Assembly (NCBI GenBank): GCA_016719885.1
Contig: JADJYF010000026.1
Location: forward strand, 496,001-560,000
Reading direction: 5' to 3'
Length of the DNA stretch: 64,000 bases
Source: Pseudomonadota bacterium
Lineage (GTDB): Bacteria; Pseudomonadota; Gammaproteobacteria; Ga0077536
The number at the start of each line of letters is the position of its first letter. Position 1 is the first letter of the stretch. Shown piece by piece: positions 43,479-52,946 of this stretch. The notes beneath the pieces are model-generated. The model saw nothing but the letters and a program-made list of their open reading frames with translations, did not search any database and was not told where the DNA came from. The position numbers and the translations under genes are program-made.

Positions 43479-45016
43479 GCGTCGTCGCCTCGCTGCCAGT
43501 ACCCCTGGCTGGCCATGTGAATGACCGTGAATGGCCGGCCCTGTTCGACCCGCGTCAACGACGGGCCGGCGCTGTCCTGGTCGTCCACGCAGAAGCTCGG
43601 ACGCAAGCGCACGACGCGGCGATTGCGCGTCGCGAGTGGCGCGGGGGCGCCCATCAGCAGTGCCGCGAGGCGCCGCTTGACCCATTCACGCAGCGGGCGC
43701 CAACGCATGAGCGTCACATTGAGGATGCGCAGCACGATCATCTCGACGGGCTGGAATTGGCTGTGATGCAAGCGGGTGAGCGGCGCATCGACGAGCACTT
43801 CCTGTGCCGTGATCTCGACGACGTTGTCGCGGCGATAGTGTTGAGTGGTGGACAGCCGGCCGTCGGCGTCGCGCATCACCACACCGGCGTCGACAAACAG
43901 CGACCCATCATTGCCGCTGCGCACCACCACCCCTCCCTTGTGGGTGGCCACCACCGTGTAGGCCTCGGCATCGCCATCGAACAGCAATCCGGCGTCGGGA
44001 AACCAGCGCCGCATGTGCGGCTGCTCGCACGGCAGTGCGGGCACCGTGGCATACGCCCCACGCTCTGCGCAGAGCTGCGCCGCCCACGCATAGCCGTTGA
44101 ACCAGGGTGCGAGATTGCCGGCATCGATGGATGCCAGGGTCACGCAGCTCTGCCGTGCTATGGCCTTGCGCGCGAAGACCGCGAGCGCGGCAGCCTGGGG
44201 CATGTCCGCCGCCAGGAACTCGAAACCAGCCGGCTGCAGGAAGCGGGTATTGCGGCTGCCGTAAAGTCCACCGAAGGATCCGTCCCGGTGCGCGCAGTGC
44301 ACGAGAAAATCCAGCGAACGAGCCAGCGACTCGCGCAATCCCCAGTGCGGACGGCGGCGATGGACGTCGGCCAGGTAGCAGGTGGCGAGGCTCTGATAGC
44401 CGGCATCGGCGCCGTCGTACTCCCGGTACCAACCTTCGTGCGACTGCCAGCCGAGCACCCGCGCCAGCAGCGCCTGTGCGCGCTGCTCGCTCGCCCCCGG
44501 CACCGCGTCGTGCCATGCGCACAGCGCCGCGACCGCGGTCAGAACGTGATTGCTGATACAGCCATGGGTCTCATCGGCGCGCATGAGATAGCCAATCAGG
44601 GGTTCGACCCGCGCCAGGCAGCGTTCGCGCATCGCCGCTGACCAGTGCGCGTCCAATTGCTCACGCGCCACCAGCAGATCATAGGCAACCAGCGCGGTCA
44701 CGCAGAACGAGCCTTCGTAGGGGAACGCCTCCTCGAGGCTGCCGTCGGCGCGCGTCAGCCGCGCGACCGCGTCGACCGCCTCGTCGATGCGTTCGATGAC
44801 CGACGCGCCGCGTACGCCCTCCGGCAGCAGTCCGGCGGCGACCAGTCGCGCGAGGCCGTGGACCGCGCCCTGCGGCGTGGCGTTGAAGAAATCGATGGTC
44901 TTCCACGCCCACGCGTTGCGATCCCCGAGTCCACGACTCGCGCGCAGCGCATCGCGGTCGAAACTCGCCAGCAGCCGCGGCAAGGCGGCGTGGACTGCGT
45001 CAAGATAGGGATTCAT
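43475..45016 (-). CDS. Predicted alpha/alpha-toroid carbohydrate-active protein, heparinase-like architecture
   Basis: A 513-residue protein without signal peptide. The N-terminal ~310 residues are helical with repeated aromatic-rich helix ends (CISNHVLTAVAALCAWHDA, GWYREYDGADAGYQSLATCY, HRDGSFGGLYGSRNTRFLQP) typical of alpha/alpha-toroid lyases and hydrolases. The rest is beta-rich (AYTVVATHKGGVVVRSGNDG onward), as in heparinase II/III-like proteins. I do not recognise a precise family. The residues Tyr, His and Asn in the toroid could form an active site. It overlaps the methyltransferase upstream by 17 nt and the DegT gene by 4 nt. Confidence 0.68.
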   Translation of the reverse strand: MNPYLDAVHAALPRLLASFDRDALRASRGLGDRNAWAWKTIDFFNATPQGAVHGLARLVAAGLLPEGVRGASVIERIDEAVDAVARLTRADGSLEEAFPYEGSFCVTALVAYDLLVAREQLDAHWSAAMRERCLARVEPLIGYLMRADETHGCISNHVLTAVAALCAWHDAVPGASEQRAQALLARVLGWQSHEGWYREYDGADAGYQSLATCYLADVHRRRPHWGLRESLARSLDFLVHCAHRDGSFGGLYGSRNTRFLQPAGFEFLAADMPQAAALAVFARKAIARQSCVTLASIDAGNLAPWFNGYAWAAQLCAERGAYATVPALPCEQPHMRRWFPDAGLLFDGDAEAYTVVATHKGGVVVRSGNDGSLFVDAGVVMRDADGRLSTTQHYRRDNVVEITAQEVLVDAPLTRLHHSQFQPVEMIVLRILNVTLMRWRPLREWVKRRLAALLMGAPAPLATRNRRVVRLRPSFCVDDQDSAGPSLTRVEQGRPFTVIHMASQGYWQRGDDA

Positions 45017-45782
45017 CGCGCTCGAGCACGAACGACACGACGAGGTTGATATCTACCGACGGCACGCGCAGCGGCCACCACGACAAGCTGACCGTCGCGA
45101 AATCAATGGCGAGTTCGTCGAGCACGGTATCGGCGAAATTGGGGTGTTCCCAACAGATGATCTTGTCCGGGTCGATGTCGGTATGGCGCAGGAACCAGCG
45201 CCGACTGGTGAGCATGCGTCCGAGGCCCCAGGCCAGCCCGTCTTCGCAGGGGATTGCGCCGGCCACCACGCCCCCGGCCGCCAGCAGACGCCGCAACTCC
45301 GCGCGGACCGGCGCAAAAGGGTACATATGCTCGAAGGAGTAGAACGATAGGATGACATCGAACGCGCCGTCGTCGAATGGCCAGCGCGGGTTGTCGCGCG
45401 TCCACAATACGCGCTCGGCTTCGATACCAAGCGCGGCGAGCTTATCGGCGCCCTTGTCCAGCATCGTCTCGCTGACATCGAACAAGGTGTAACTGGCCGG
45501 CCGCCCCTGCCAGTGCACATGGTGGCGAATGTCACCGGCGCCGATTTCCAGCACCCGGCGTCCCTGCAACGGCACATTGCGCATCACGCGGTAACCGGCG
45601 TCGTTGACGCGCAGCCCGACGCCACTGCGTTGATTGCTGGCGTAGAACGCCGGAATGCTCGTCAGCCAACGCTGCCAATCGGCATCATCGTGGCGCACCA
45701 CCAGACCGTGGCGCAGGCGATCCCCGAACAGCGGCCGCGCCATGATTTGCGGCAGATGGTGCGCAAAGGCCTTGAACTTCAT
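45000..45782 (-). CDS. Class I SAM-dependent methyltransferase
   Basis: A 260-residue methyltransferase: motif I RRVLEIGAGDIRHHVHW, motif II YTLFDVSETMLDKG, then NPRWPFDDGAFDVILSFYSFEHMYP and LLAAGGVVAGAIPCEDG. The C-terminal part (IICWEHPNFADTVLDELA) is typical of methyltransferases in LPS clusters. Start ATG 45782 is an ATGA overlap with the upstream gene; the open frame continues 48 nt further without support. Substrate unknown, probably a glycan intermediate. Confidence 0.83.
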   Translation of the reverse strand: MKFKAFAHHLPQIMARPLFGDRLRHGLVVRHDDADWQRWLTSIPAFYASNQRSGVGLRVNDAGYRVMRNVPLQGRRVLEIGAGDIRHHVHWQGRPASYTLFDVSETMLDKGADKLAALGIEAERVLWTRDNPRWPFDDGAFDVILSFYSFEHMYPFAPVRAELRRLLAAGGVVAGAIPCEDGLAWGLGRMLTSRRWFLRHTDIDPDKIICWEHPNFADTVLDELAIDFATVSLSWWPLRVPSVDINLVVSFVLERDESLS

Positions 45783-47092
45783 GCCGCCTCTCGCATCCCG
45801 TCGAGCACGGCCTGGTACCCCCCCTGCCAACCGTAATCGCGGTTGAATACCTGCTGATGCCAGATGACCGCGGCTTCGCCACGGGTGTCACGCAACTCGC
45901 GCAACCAATGGCCTATCGCCGCCACACGCCTGCATTCGCTCAGCTGCGCGTAGTCATAGAACTGCGAATCCATCATGACGGTTGGTGTTACCTGGAAGCC
46001 GCGGGTGGCCTGCATGTCGAATGGTTGGAACGTCAGCGCAGCCCCCAGACGAAATGCGGGCCGGTCATTGAAGGCGACGGTGAAATCGTGGCGCAGGCCC
46101 GCACGGGCTTGCGCTGACCAACTATGTTGCCATGAAAATCGCAGCCAATGCTGACGCACCGCGGCCACCTGCGCGCCGCTCAGCGCTTCCAGGTTCGCGC
46201 GTTCGCGGGCCAGAGCGGCGGCATCGCGCCACGCGCCGAACGAAGGATGCAGCCCGATGGCGGCGCCGCGCTCACGCACCAGCGCCACCGCACGTGCCAG
46301 CGACTTGCTGTGACCATGATAGGCAGGATCGACCAATTGCAGGTGCGGACTACGCAGTCCGCGATCGCGTGCATGAAAGAAAAACATCGACTGCACGCCG
46401 GCCGCCTCTTCCAGGGCGAAGATGCGCTCGAAGCACCAATAGGACTCGCGTGAGGTGAGCACCCTCGTGAACTGGCGGGCACGCGCGGCGGCGGCGGCAA
46501 AGTCGCCATCACGCAGGGCCCGCAGCGCGTTGTAGGCCTGGAACATCGACTGTTTGAGGCGGATGGACGTGGTCTTGGCCAGGGCATCGACGTCGTGGGT
46601 GAGGATCACGCGCGCGCCGGGCAGTTCGCCGAACAAGCTGACCTCGTCGCGATCTGCGCGCCGCGCAGCCCAGCGGCGCAGGAACAGCGCGATGCGATTG
46701 ACCCAGGCGTGCTGCCACAGCCTCTCATCCCAGGCCGCCAGGCGCCCGGCATAGGAATGCAGCGGTCCATGGCGCGTTTCATGGGCGCGCTCGGCCGCGG
46801 CATCGAGATACCACGCGGCTGCGCCCAGCCAGTCGCAGCGTTGCCACGCGTGCGGCTGGTCGCCGTCGACCAACGCTGCGACCGGCACCAGCACGCCTCC
46901 CGCCACGCCGATATCCCGCGCCCAGTCCGGCAGCGTCACCTCGCAGACCCGCGGCGCGGCCGCTTCTGGCGGCATCTCGGCCACGGCCATGGGGAGTTGT
47001 GAAATTAACTCGGCATGCCCCGGCCAGTAACGCTGCAGGGCGGTGCGCAGCCAGACTCGGCGTGCCGCGGTATTCGATTCGAAAGCGCTCAC
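45779..47092 (-). CDS. NodB/polysaccharide-deacetylase-like protein without signal peptide
   Basis: A 437-residue protein. An N-terminal helical region (to about 145) is followed by a NodB-like barrel: VILTHDVDALAKTTS (metal-binding T-H-D-x-D in place of the usual T-F-D-D-G), SMFFFHARDRGL, IGLHPSFGAW with a candidate second metal His, and a final strand segment VIWHQQVFN. It is found next to heparinase-like genes in polysaccharide clusters. No export signal, so it would act in the cytosol or be inactive. Starts at GTG 47092 (GTGA overlap). Confidence 0.72.
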   Translation of the reverse strand: MSAFESNTAARRVWLRTALQRYWPGHAELISQLPMAVAEMPPEAAAPRVCEVTLPDWARDIGVAGGVLVPVAALVDGDQPHAWQRCDWLGAAAWYLDAAAERAHETRHGPLHSYAGRLAAWDERLWQHAWVNRIALFLRRWAARRADRDEVSLFGELPGARVILTHDVDALAKTTSIRLKQSMFQAYNALRALRDGDFAAAAARARQFTRVLTSRESYWCFERIFALEEAAGVQSMFFFHARDRGLRSPHLQLVDPAYHGHSKSLARAVALVRERGAAIGLHPSFGAWRDAAALARERANLEALSGAQVAAVRQHWLRFSWQHSWSAQARAGLRHDFTVAFNDRPAFRLGAALTFQPFDMQATRGFQVTPTVMMDSQFYDYAQLSECRRVAAIGHWLRELRDTRGEAAVIWHQQVFNRDYGWQGGYQAVLDGMREAA

Positions 47093-49008
47093 GGCGCGCC
47101 GACCGCCAGCACCATGAATTTCTTGTTCTGGTACACGACAGGAAGCTCTGAATGGTTGGCCGGCGTCCGTCGCATTACGAAATAATCGACCCCCCAGTCC
47201 CGCGCCAGCATGCGTCGCCACTCGTCATCGGCTTGATAGAAACGCGCCTGGGCATCTCGACCGAGGCGCGCGGCGCCCTGCTTGATGCCGAGATAGTCGT
47301 CCACCGAAAGACCGAGCAGGGCCAGGCGTTCAACGCCACGCTGCCACCAGTCACGGCGCGAATTGTAGGCCCAGTTGTGCGCCCAATCGCGCACGTTGCC
47401 GAAGCTGCTGCGGCGCGAATAATCGCTCCAGCCGTAGTAGATGGTCGGGTCGACGAAAAACAGCGCCGTGGCGGGCGTGTGTTCGCGGGCCCATCGCTGC
47501 GCATCGAGGTAGTCCGCGCCGTCCGCCGCCGCTCCGCTGCCGGGTATGTCGTGCTTTACCCACGCGAGGCAGCCAAGCGCGAGCGTCACCACCAGCACGC
47601 ACGCGCGCTGATCGACGCGGCGCCGCGCGACCCACAAGAGCAACAGCGCGATTGCCAGCGGCACGCCCCACTGCGGTTCCTTGAGCAAAGGCTTCACACC
47701 CGTGTAACCACTCGAGGTCCAGGCCGCGCCGTGGCCGGACAAGACATAGCCCAGGCTGACCAGCACCGGCACTGCCGCCACCCAGCGCCCCGACCATCGC
47801 CGCCAGGCATCACTGCGCGCGCGATTGAGCCAGCCGTGCAAGGCGAGCTGCGCACTCGGCGCGCCCGGCCCCCAGGTCGGCGCGAACAACAGGCACGTCG
47901 CGGGCAGCGCCCGCCACAGGGGCAGCGAGGTCATGGCATGCCACCAGCCCGCAACGGCGTAGATCACCGCAATCGACAACATCATGTCAGCGCCGCGGTG
48001 CAGTGCGAGTTTGATGAGGGTGGTACTCCAGCGCTGTTCCGAAGCCACCACCGCCAGCAACGTCATGACGCCCAGCACCGCCATCACGGCGCCGATCTCG
48101 CCCCGCCAGCGGCGCGGCCTGGTCGCCGGATGAAGCCAGGTCAGGGCCCCCGCCGCCAGCAAGGTGATGAACGGCACCAGGTAGCGGTCATGGGTCTCGA
48201 GGAACACGCCGTTCAGCATCGGGTACCAATGGAAATTGAACAGGCGCGTCCACGCGTACCACACCTCGTCGGGCACGGGATCGCTGAACAGCGCGCCGGG
48301 CTGGTGGAAACCAAGCATCCAGGCAGCGCTGACCACCATGAAGCCGAGCGCGGCGCGCGCAATGCGCAGGCGTTCGCCAGGCCGCCAGCGCATTGCCGCG
48401 ACTGCCGCCACGCACATGGCGCCAATCGCGCCGAGTATCACGTGGCTGACCGTTGCCACCGACAGCCATGCGGCCGATTTGCCCCAGCGCCCACGCAAGC
48501 AGGCGATCAGCGCCATGTTGCGAGCGATCTCGGCGAAGGTATAGAACTGCCCCTCGAAGAACGGCGTGCCGAAACGACTCAGACTGACATTTCGCAGCGA
48601 TGAGGCGATGGCGAGCATGGCAATCGCGACCGCCAGCGACAACGGCGCGTCGTCGAGCAGATTCTGGCTGAGACGCACATAGCACCAGGCGAGACCGATG
48701 ATCTCCAGGGCGATGACCGCGTAGACCAGCGCATCCGGTTCGATACCGAGGTGACGGTAGGCCAGCAGGTAGACCCACATCACCGCCGAGCGCTCGTAGC
48801 CTTCGGTGCCGTTGGGGAGATTCTTGGCGAAGTCGGCGGGATGTTCGTGTACGTAAGTCCATCCGATCGGCGAATAGCCTCGATATGCGGTCTCCGGCGC
48901 ATACCAATGCCAGCGCTGGGCAATACAGGCGAGGACCACCACCGCCAACGCCGCGAGCGGCAGGGTTCGACGCATGAAGAGCGGAGACGGCGACGCCTCC
49001 GGCCGCAT
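47089..49008 (-). CDS. Large polytopic membrane protein with C-terminal soluble domain (GT-C-like)
   Basis: A 639-residue protein with about 11-13 hydrophobic helices up to residue ~500, then a ~140-residue soluble C-terminal domain (ALFFVDPTIYYGWSDYSRRS, DWAHNWAYNSRRDWW, DWGVDYFVMRRTP). The layout resembles GT-C glycosyltransferases and polymerase-like proteins; the first loop TAYRGYSPIGWTYVHEHPAD holds several aromatic and acidic residues. It is the only candidate in the locus for a Wzy-like or lipid-linked sugar transferase activity, which is inference. ATG 49008 follows the asnB stop by 5 nt; GTG 49017 would give a GTGA overlap instead. Confidence 0.72.
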   Translation of the reverse strand: MRPEASPSPLFMRRTLPLAALAVVVLACIAQRWHWYAPETAYRGYSPIGWTYVHEHPADFAKNLPNGTEGYERSAVMWVYLLAYRHLGIEPDALVYAVIALEIIGLAWCYVRLSQNLLDDAPLSLAVAIAMLAIASSLRNVSLSRFGTPFFEGQFYTFAEIARNMALIACLRGRWGKSAAWLSVATVSHVILGAIGAMCVAAVAAMRWRPGERLRIARAALGFMVVSAAWMLGFHQPGALFSDPVPDEVWYAWTRLFNFHWYPMLNGVFLETHDRYLVPFITLLAAGALTWLHPATRPRRWRGEIGAVMAVLGVMTLLAVVASEQRWSTTLIKLALHRGADMMLSIAVIYAVAGWWHAMTSLPLWRALPATCLLFAPTWGPGAPSAQLALHGWLNRARSDAWRRWSGRWVAAVPVLVSLGYVLSGHGAAWTSSGYTGVKPLLKEPQWGVPLAIALLLLWVARRRVDQRACVLVVTLALGCLAWVKHDIPGSGAAADGADYLDAQRWAREHTPATALFFVDPTIYYGWSDYSRRSSFGNVRDWAHNWAYNSRRDWWQRGVERLALLGLSVDDYLGIKQGAARLGRDAQARFYQADDEWRRMLARDWGVDYFVMRRTPANHSELPVVYQNKKFMVLAVGAP

Positions 49009-49013
49009 ACCGT

Positions 49014-50906
49014 TCACCGCGCGCGATCCACGAACTGCTGGTGCCACAGTTCGAGGCACAGCGCGCCCCACAGCTGACGGCCGAAGGGACGCTCGTGGTC
49101 GACGAGCGTCGCCAAAGCCTCGGGGCGGAACAGGCCACGTTGGCGACTTGCCGTACCCAACAGCACATCGCGCACGAAGTCACGCACCGGCCCGCCTTTC
49201 AACCATTCATTGAGCGGCACCGGAAAGCCCATCTTGTCCTGACGCCCGACGATGCTCGCCGGCAACAGGTTGCGCGCGGCGCGCTTCAAGACATGCTTGC
49301 TGGTGCCGTGCGCGAACTTGATGGCTGGCGGCATGCGTGCGACCAGTTCAGCGATGCGCGTGTCGAGCAAGGGCACGCGCGCCTCGATGGACACCGCCAT
49401 GCTCACCCGGTCCTCGACCTGCAACAAGGCGGGCAGAAAGGTCGCCTGGTCGAAATGCGTCATCTTGTTGATGTAGGAGCGGGTCTGTGGATCATTGAAC
49501 ACCGCCTGGAACTCGGCGAACACTTCGTCGCGGTCTATCCGCGCGCGTGCCTCGTCGGTGAGCAGGTGATCCATGTCGCTGCCGCGGTCGATGAGCCGGA
49601 AATAGCGCGAATCCATCGGCGCGAACAGGCCATCGCGCCAGAAATGCTGCAACAGCGGCTCGTAGCCGCGCAACATCGGCAGATTCTCGATCACCGTCGC
49701 CAGGGTGACGACGTTCCTGCCCTCTTCCTGGGTGCCATACATCGCGCCTTTCAACGCCTGCTCGAGGTAACCAATCAGATAGCGCGTGTAGCCGCCAAAC
49801 AACTCAGCGCCGCCCTGTCCGCCAAGAACCACCTTGACGAAGCCAGCCGCGAGCCGGCTGACCATGGCCTGGGGAAACACGCCGGGCCCGGCCAGGGGTT
49901 CGTCCAGCATGTACATCAGGCGCGGCATCTCATCGACGAACTGTTGCGCGCTGGGCGTGACCTGCTCGAGGGGCGCACCGATGGCAGCGGCGACCATCTG
50001 CGCCCAGTGCGACTCGTCGTAGGCGTCACCAACATCGAAGCGACCGTGGAACAAGGGCAGCGGCGCGCCCGTCTGGCGCGCCGCCAGGCAGGCGACGACA
50101 CTCGAATCGATGCCACCGGAGGCATAAGCGCCGAGCGGCACGTCGCTACGGATCTGCAGACGCGCGCTGTCACTCAGCAACGCGCCGAGCTCCTCGACGT
50201 AGCTGTCGGCCGCGCGCGTTTCATCCACTTCGTAGTTCAAGCGCCAATATTGCGCTTCGTGCTCGATGCGATGGCCCTGCCCTCGGACATAAGTGCCAGC
50301 CATGACCTGGCGGACACCGGCGAACAGGGTGCGGCCAGCCAGGCAGTATTGAAACGTCAAATATTCCTGCAACGCGGCCCACTGCATGCGCGGCTGCATG
50401 TGCGGATGCGCCCACAGCGCCTTGATCTCCGACGCGAACAACAGGCCATCGGGCACCTCGCTCAGGTACAGCGGCTTGATGCCGAACGGATCGCGGGCCA
50501 GTAGCCAGGTGCCATCCAGGCGGTCGAAGAACGCGAGGGCGAACATGCCGTTCAGGCGCGGCAGCGCGGCGCTGCCGTAGCGCATGAGCATGGTCAACAG
50601 CACTTCGGTGTCGGAGTTGGTGACGAAGCGCTCACCCAGCGCCTCGAGCTCGGCGCGCAATTCCAAGTAATTGTAGATTTCACCATTGAACGAGAGCACG
50701 TATCGCTGATCGCGACTGTGCATGGGCTGAGCGCCGCCCTCGACGTCAATGATGGCCAGCCGGACGTGACCAATGGCAGCCCGCGCGTCGATGAACGCGC
50801 CCTCGCCATCGGGCCCTCGATGGCGAATACGCTCGGACATGCGCGCCACGAGCTCGCGCCTCCCGTCGCCGCAGGAGGTTCCGAACATACCGACGATTCC
50901 GCACAT
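49014..50906 (-). CDS. asnB: AsnB-type glutamine-dependent amidotransferase (second)
   Basis: A 630-residue protein: MCGIVGMFGT (Cys2 nucleophile), RHRGPDGEG, FNGEIYNYLELRAELE, pyrophosphate loop YASGGIDSSVVACL and ARVPLLDTRIAELVARMP. It differs from the asnB at 30888 throughout, including its FVKVVLGGQGGAELFGGYTR where most members read GDGGDELFGGY, so an Asp pair near the synthetase site is changed. This could mean altered acceptor or reduced activity. A uronic-acid amidation role is inferred from its neighbours. It lies 11 nt after the GT2 stop. Confidence 0.87.
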   Translation of the reverse strand: MCGIVGMFGTSCGDGRRELVARMSERIRHRGPDGEGAFIDARAAIGHVRLAIIDVEGGAQPMHSRDQRYVLSFNGEIYNYLELRAELEALGERFVTNSDTEVLLTMLMRYGSAALPRLNGMFALAFFDRLDGTWLLARDPFGIKPLYLSEVPDGLLFASEIKALWAHPHMQPRMQWAALQEYLTFQYCLAGRTLFAGVRQVMAGTYVRGQGHRIEHEAQYWRLNYEVDETRAADSYVEELGALLSDSARLQIRSDVPLGAYASGGIDSSVVACLAARQTGAPLPLFHGRFDVGDAYDESHWAQMVAAAIGAPLEQVTPSAQQFVDEMPRLMYMLDEPLAGPGVFPQAMVSRLAAGFVKVVLGGQGGAELFGGYTRYLIGYLEQALKGAMYGTQEEGRNVVTLATVIENLPMLRGYEPLLQHFWRDGLFAPMDSRYFRLIDRGSDMDHLLTDEARARIDRDEVFAEFQAVFNDPQTRSYINKMTHFDQATFLPALLQVEDRVSMAVSIEARVPLLDTRIAELVARMPPAIKFAHGTSKHVLKRAARNLLPASIVGRQDKMGFPVPLNEWLKGGPVRDFVRDVLLGTASRQRGLFRPEALATLVDHERPFGRQLWGALCLELWHQQFVDRAR

Positions 50907-50917
50907 GGATGCGCGAC

Positions 50918-51724
50918 TCAGCCGTGATGCTGACGCCAGCGATTCTTCCGGCTCTGCTGCCGCCAGCCGCCCCAGGGCCAGTGATAAAGCACGGCCATCA
51001 CCAGGTAGCCAAGCGTGGTCACGCTGCTGACCATCTTGCTGCTGCTCAGCTTCTGGTCGTAGCGCAGCATCATCGCGACCTCGCCGAACCTCGCTCCAAG
51101 CAGCGACAGCTTGACCAGCTTCTCGAGCGTGCCGGTAAATCCGAGGCCTTTGAGCTGAATGAAGTTGTTGCCGAACTCCGCGATGGCGAGCTGGATGATA
51201 CGCGCGCGGTAGGCGCGAAAACCCGATGAGTAATCGTGCACGCCCTGCATCGGGAAGAAGACTTTCATGAACAGGTTGGCGGCGCGACTGATCAGCGCGC
51301 GATAGGCGTTCACACCGCTCTGGCCGCCGCCCGGCTGGAAGCGCGAGCCGATGACGACATCGACATCGCCCACGGCCAGGCGCTTGAGCATGGTTTCCAC
51401 CACGCTGGGGTCGTGCGTATCGTCGCAGTCCATGCGCACGATGACGTCTTCGGGTGCGGCCAGTTCGGCGGCACGCTCAAACAGGTCACGTGCCGTTTCA
51501 CCGAGCCCGCGATTGACGCGATGGGTCAATACTTCCATCGGATATTGCGCCGCCAAGGCTGCCGCCACCGTACCGGTGGCGTCCGAGCTGCCATCATCGG
51601 CAACGATGATGAGGAACGGATTACCGAGGCGGGTCAACACCGCCGCGAACTTCGGTATGAGTATGGGCAGCGCTGCTTCCTCGTTGTAGGCGGGAAGCAG
51701 CACGTAGATCTTCGATTGCTGCAT
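50918..51724 (-). CDS. Family 2 glycosyltransferase
   Basis: A 268-residue GT2: KIYVLLPAYNEEAALP, IIVADDGSSDAT, the DXD-type VRMDCDDTHDPSVVE, then GSRFQPGGGQSGV and a hydrophobic C-terminal stretch (GYLVMAVLYHWPWGGW) that may dip into the membrane. It resembles polyprenyl-phosphate or DPM-type glycosyltransferases. Start at ATG 51724; the frame upstream is open for 13 more codons without similarity. Between wbpE and asnB in the long minus-strand operon. Confidence 0.88.
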   Translation of the reverse strand: MQQSKIYVLLPAYNEEAALPILIPKFAAVLTRLGNPFLIIVADDGSSDATGTVAAALAAQYPMEVLTHRVNRGLGETARDLFERAAELAAPEDVIVRMDCDDTHDPSVVETMLKRLAVGDVDVVIGSRFQPGGGQSGVNAYRALISRAANLFMKVFFPMQGVHDYSSGFRAYRARIIQLAIAEFGNNFIQLKGLGFTGTLEKLVKLSLLGARFGEVAMMLRYDQKLSSSKMVSSVTTLGYLVMAVLYHWPWGGWRQQSRKNRWRQHHG

Positions 51725-51778
51725 GGTCAGGTCCAGACTCGTCGCGATGCCCGCGGCGCGCACCGCGGCCTGCCTGCG

Positions 51779-52888
51779 CTACACACTGGCGACCGCCGCC
51801 ACCACCGCGCCGACGATGGTGTCGAGCTCGGCGTCCGTCAGGAACGGGTGCATGGGCAGGCTCATGACGCGCTCGGCGGTGCGCTCGGAAATCGGAAAGC
51901 TGCCGCGCGCGCCGAGATTCATGTTGGCGAACACCGGCTGCAGGTGCAGCGGCACCGGGTAGTGCACGGCGGTCGGAATGCCGGCCGCGCCGAGCTTGTC
52001 GATGACCGCGTCGCGCTGCTCGACCTGCACGGTGTACTGCGCATACACGCAGGTGTTGTGCGGCTCGATGTAAGGCGTGGTGAAGTGCGGGCCGGCGGCC
52101 TCGAAGCGCGCGCTGTAGGCAGCGCCCAGGCGCTCGCGGGCGGCGACTTCGTCCGGGAAGCTGTCGAACTTGGCGAGCAGGATGGCGGCCTGCAGGGTAT
52201 CGAGGCGACCGTTCACGCCCAGCAGCGGGTGGTGGTAGCGACGGTCCTGGCCATGCACGCGGATCTCGCGCATGCGCTTGGCGAGCGTCGCGTCGGCCGT
52301 GAACAGCGCGCCGCCGTCGCCATAGCAGCCGAGCGGCTTGCTGGGGAAGAAGCTCGTGCAGGCGATGGTGCTGAGGCCACAGGAACGGCGGCCCTTGTAG
52401 GTGGCGCCGAAACTCTGCGCGGCGTCTTCGATGACCGCCAGCTTGTGGGCGCTGGCGATGGCGTTGATCTCGTCCATCGCCGCGCATTGACCATAGAGAC
52501 TGACCGGCATGATGGCGCGCGTGCGCGGCGTGATGGCCGCCTCGATTTTGGCCGGGTCGAGGTTGTAGGTACGGGGGTCGATGTCGACGAACACCGGCTT
52601 GGCGCCGATGAGCGCGATCATCTCGGCGGTGGCGATGAAGGTGAACGGCGAGGTGATGACTTCGTCGTCACGGCCGATGTCGAGCGCCATCATCGCGATC
52701 ATCAGCGCTTCACTGCCGTTGGACACGCCGATGCAATGCTCGACCCCCACGTATGCGGCCAGGCGCTGCTCGAGCTCGGCAATTTCGGGGCCCATGATGT
52801 AGCGGCCGTGATCGAGCACGCGCTGGATGCGCTCGTCGATGGCGCCCTTCAGGTGCTGGTACTGGGTCTTGAGATCGATGAATTCCAT
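51779..52888 (-). CDS. wbpE: UDP-3-keto-GlcNAcA aminotransferase, WbpE-like
   Basis: A 369-residue PLP aminotransferase beginning MEFIDLKTQYQHLK, with RVLDHGRYIMGPEIAELEQRL, SNGSEALMIAMMAL, IEDAAQSFGATYKG and the lysine motif CTSFFPSKPLGCYGDGGALF. It matches WbpE of the UDP-diacetamido-uronate pathway, which transaminates the 3-keto sugar formed by WbpB. The GGAG ribosome site favours ATG 52888 over the adjacent ATG 52891. The gene order wbpB-wbpD-wbpE on this strand is the P. aeruginosa O-antigen set. Confidence 0.92.
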   Translation of the reverse strand: MEFIDLKTQYQHLKGAIDERIQRVLDHGRYIMGPEIAELEQRLAAYVGVEHCIGVSNGSEALMIAMMALDIGRDDEVITSPFTFIATAEMIALIGAKPVFVDIDPRTYNLDPAKIEAAITPRTRAIMPVSLYGQCAAMDEINAIASAHKLAVIEDAAQSFGATYKGRRSCGLSTIACTSFFPSKPLGCYGDGGALFTADATLAKRMREIRVHGQDRRYHHPLLGVNGRLDTLQAAILLAKFDSFPDEVAARERLGAAYSARFEAAGPHFTTPYIEPHNTCVYAQYTVQVEQRDAVIDKLGAAGIPTAVHYPVPLHLQPVFANMNLGARGSFPISERTAERVMSLPMHPFLTDAELDTIVGAVVAAVASV

Positions 52889-52946
52889 CATTGCTCCATC
52901 GGTCGCGGCGGCTGGCCGTGACCGCGTTGACTTGTCGAGCGCGGCC

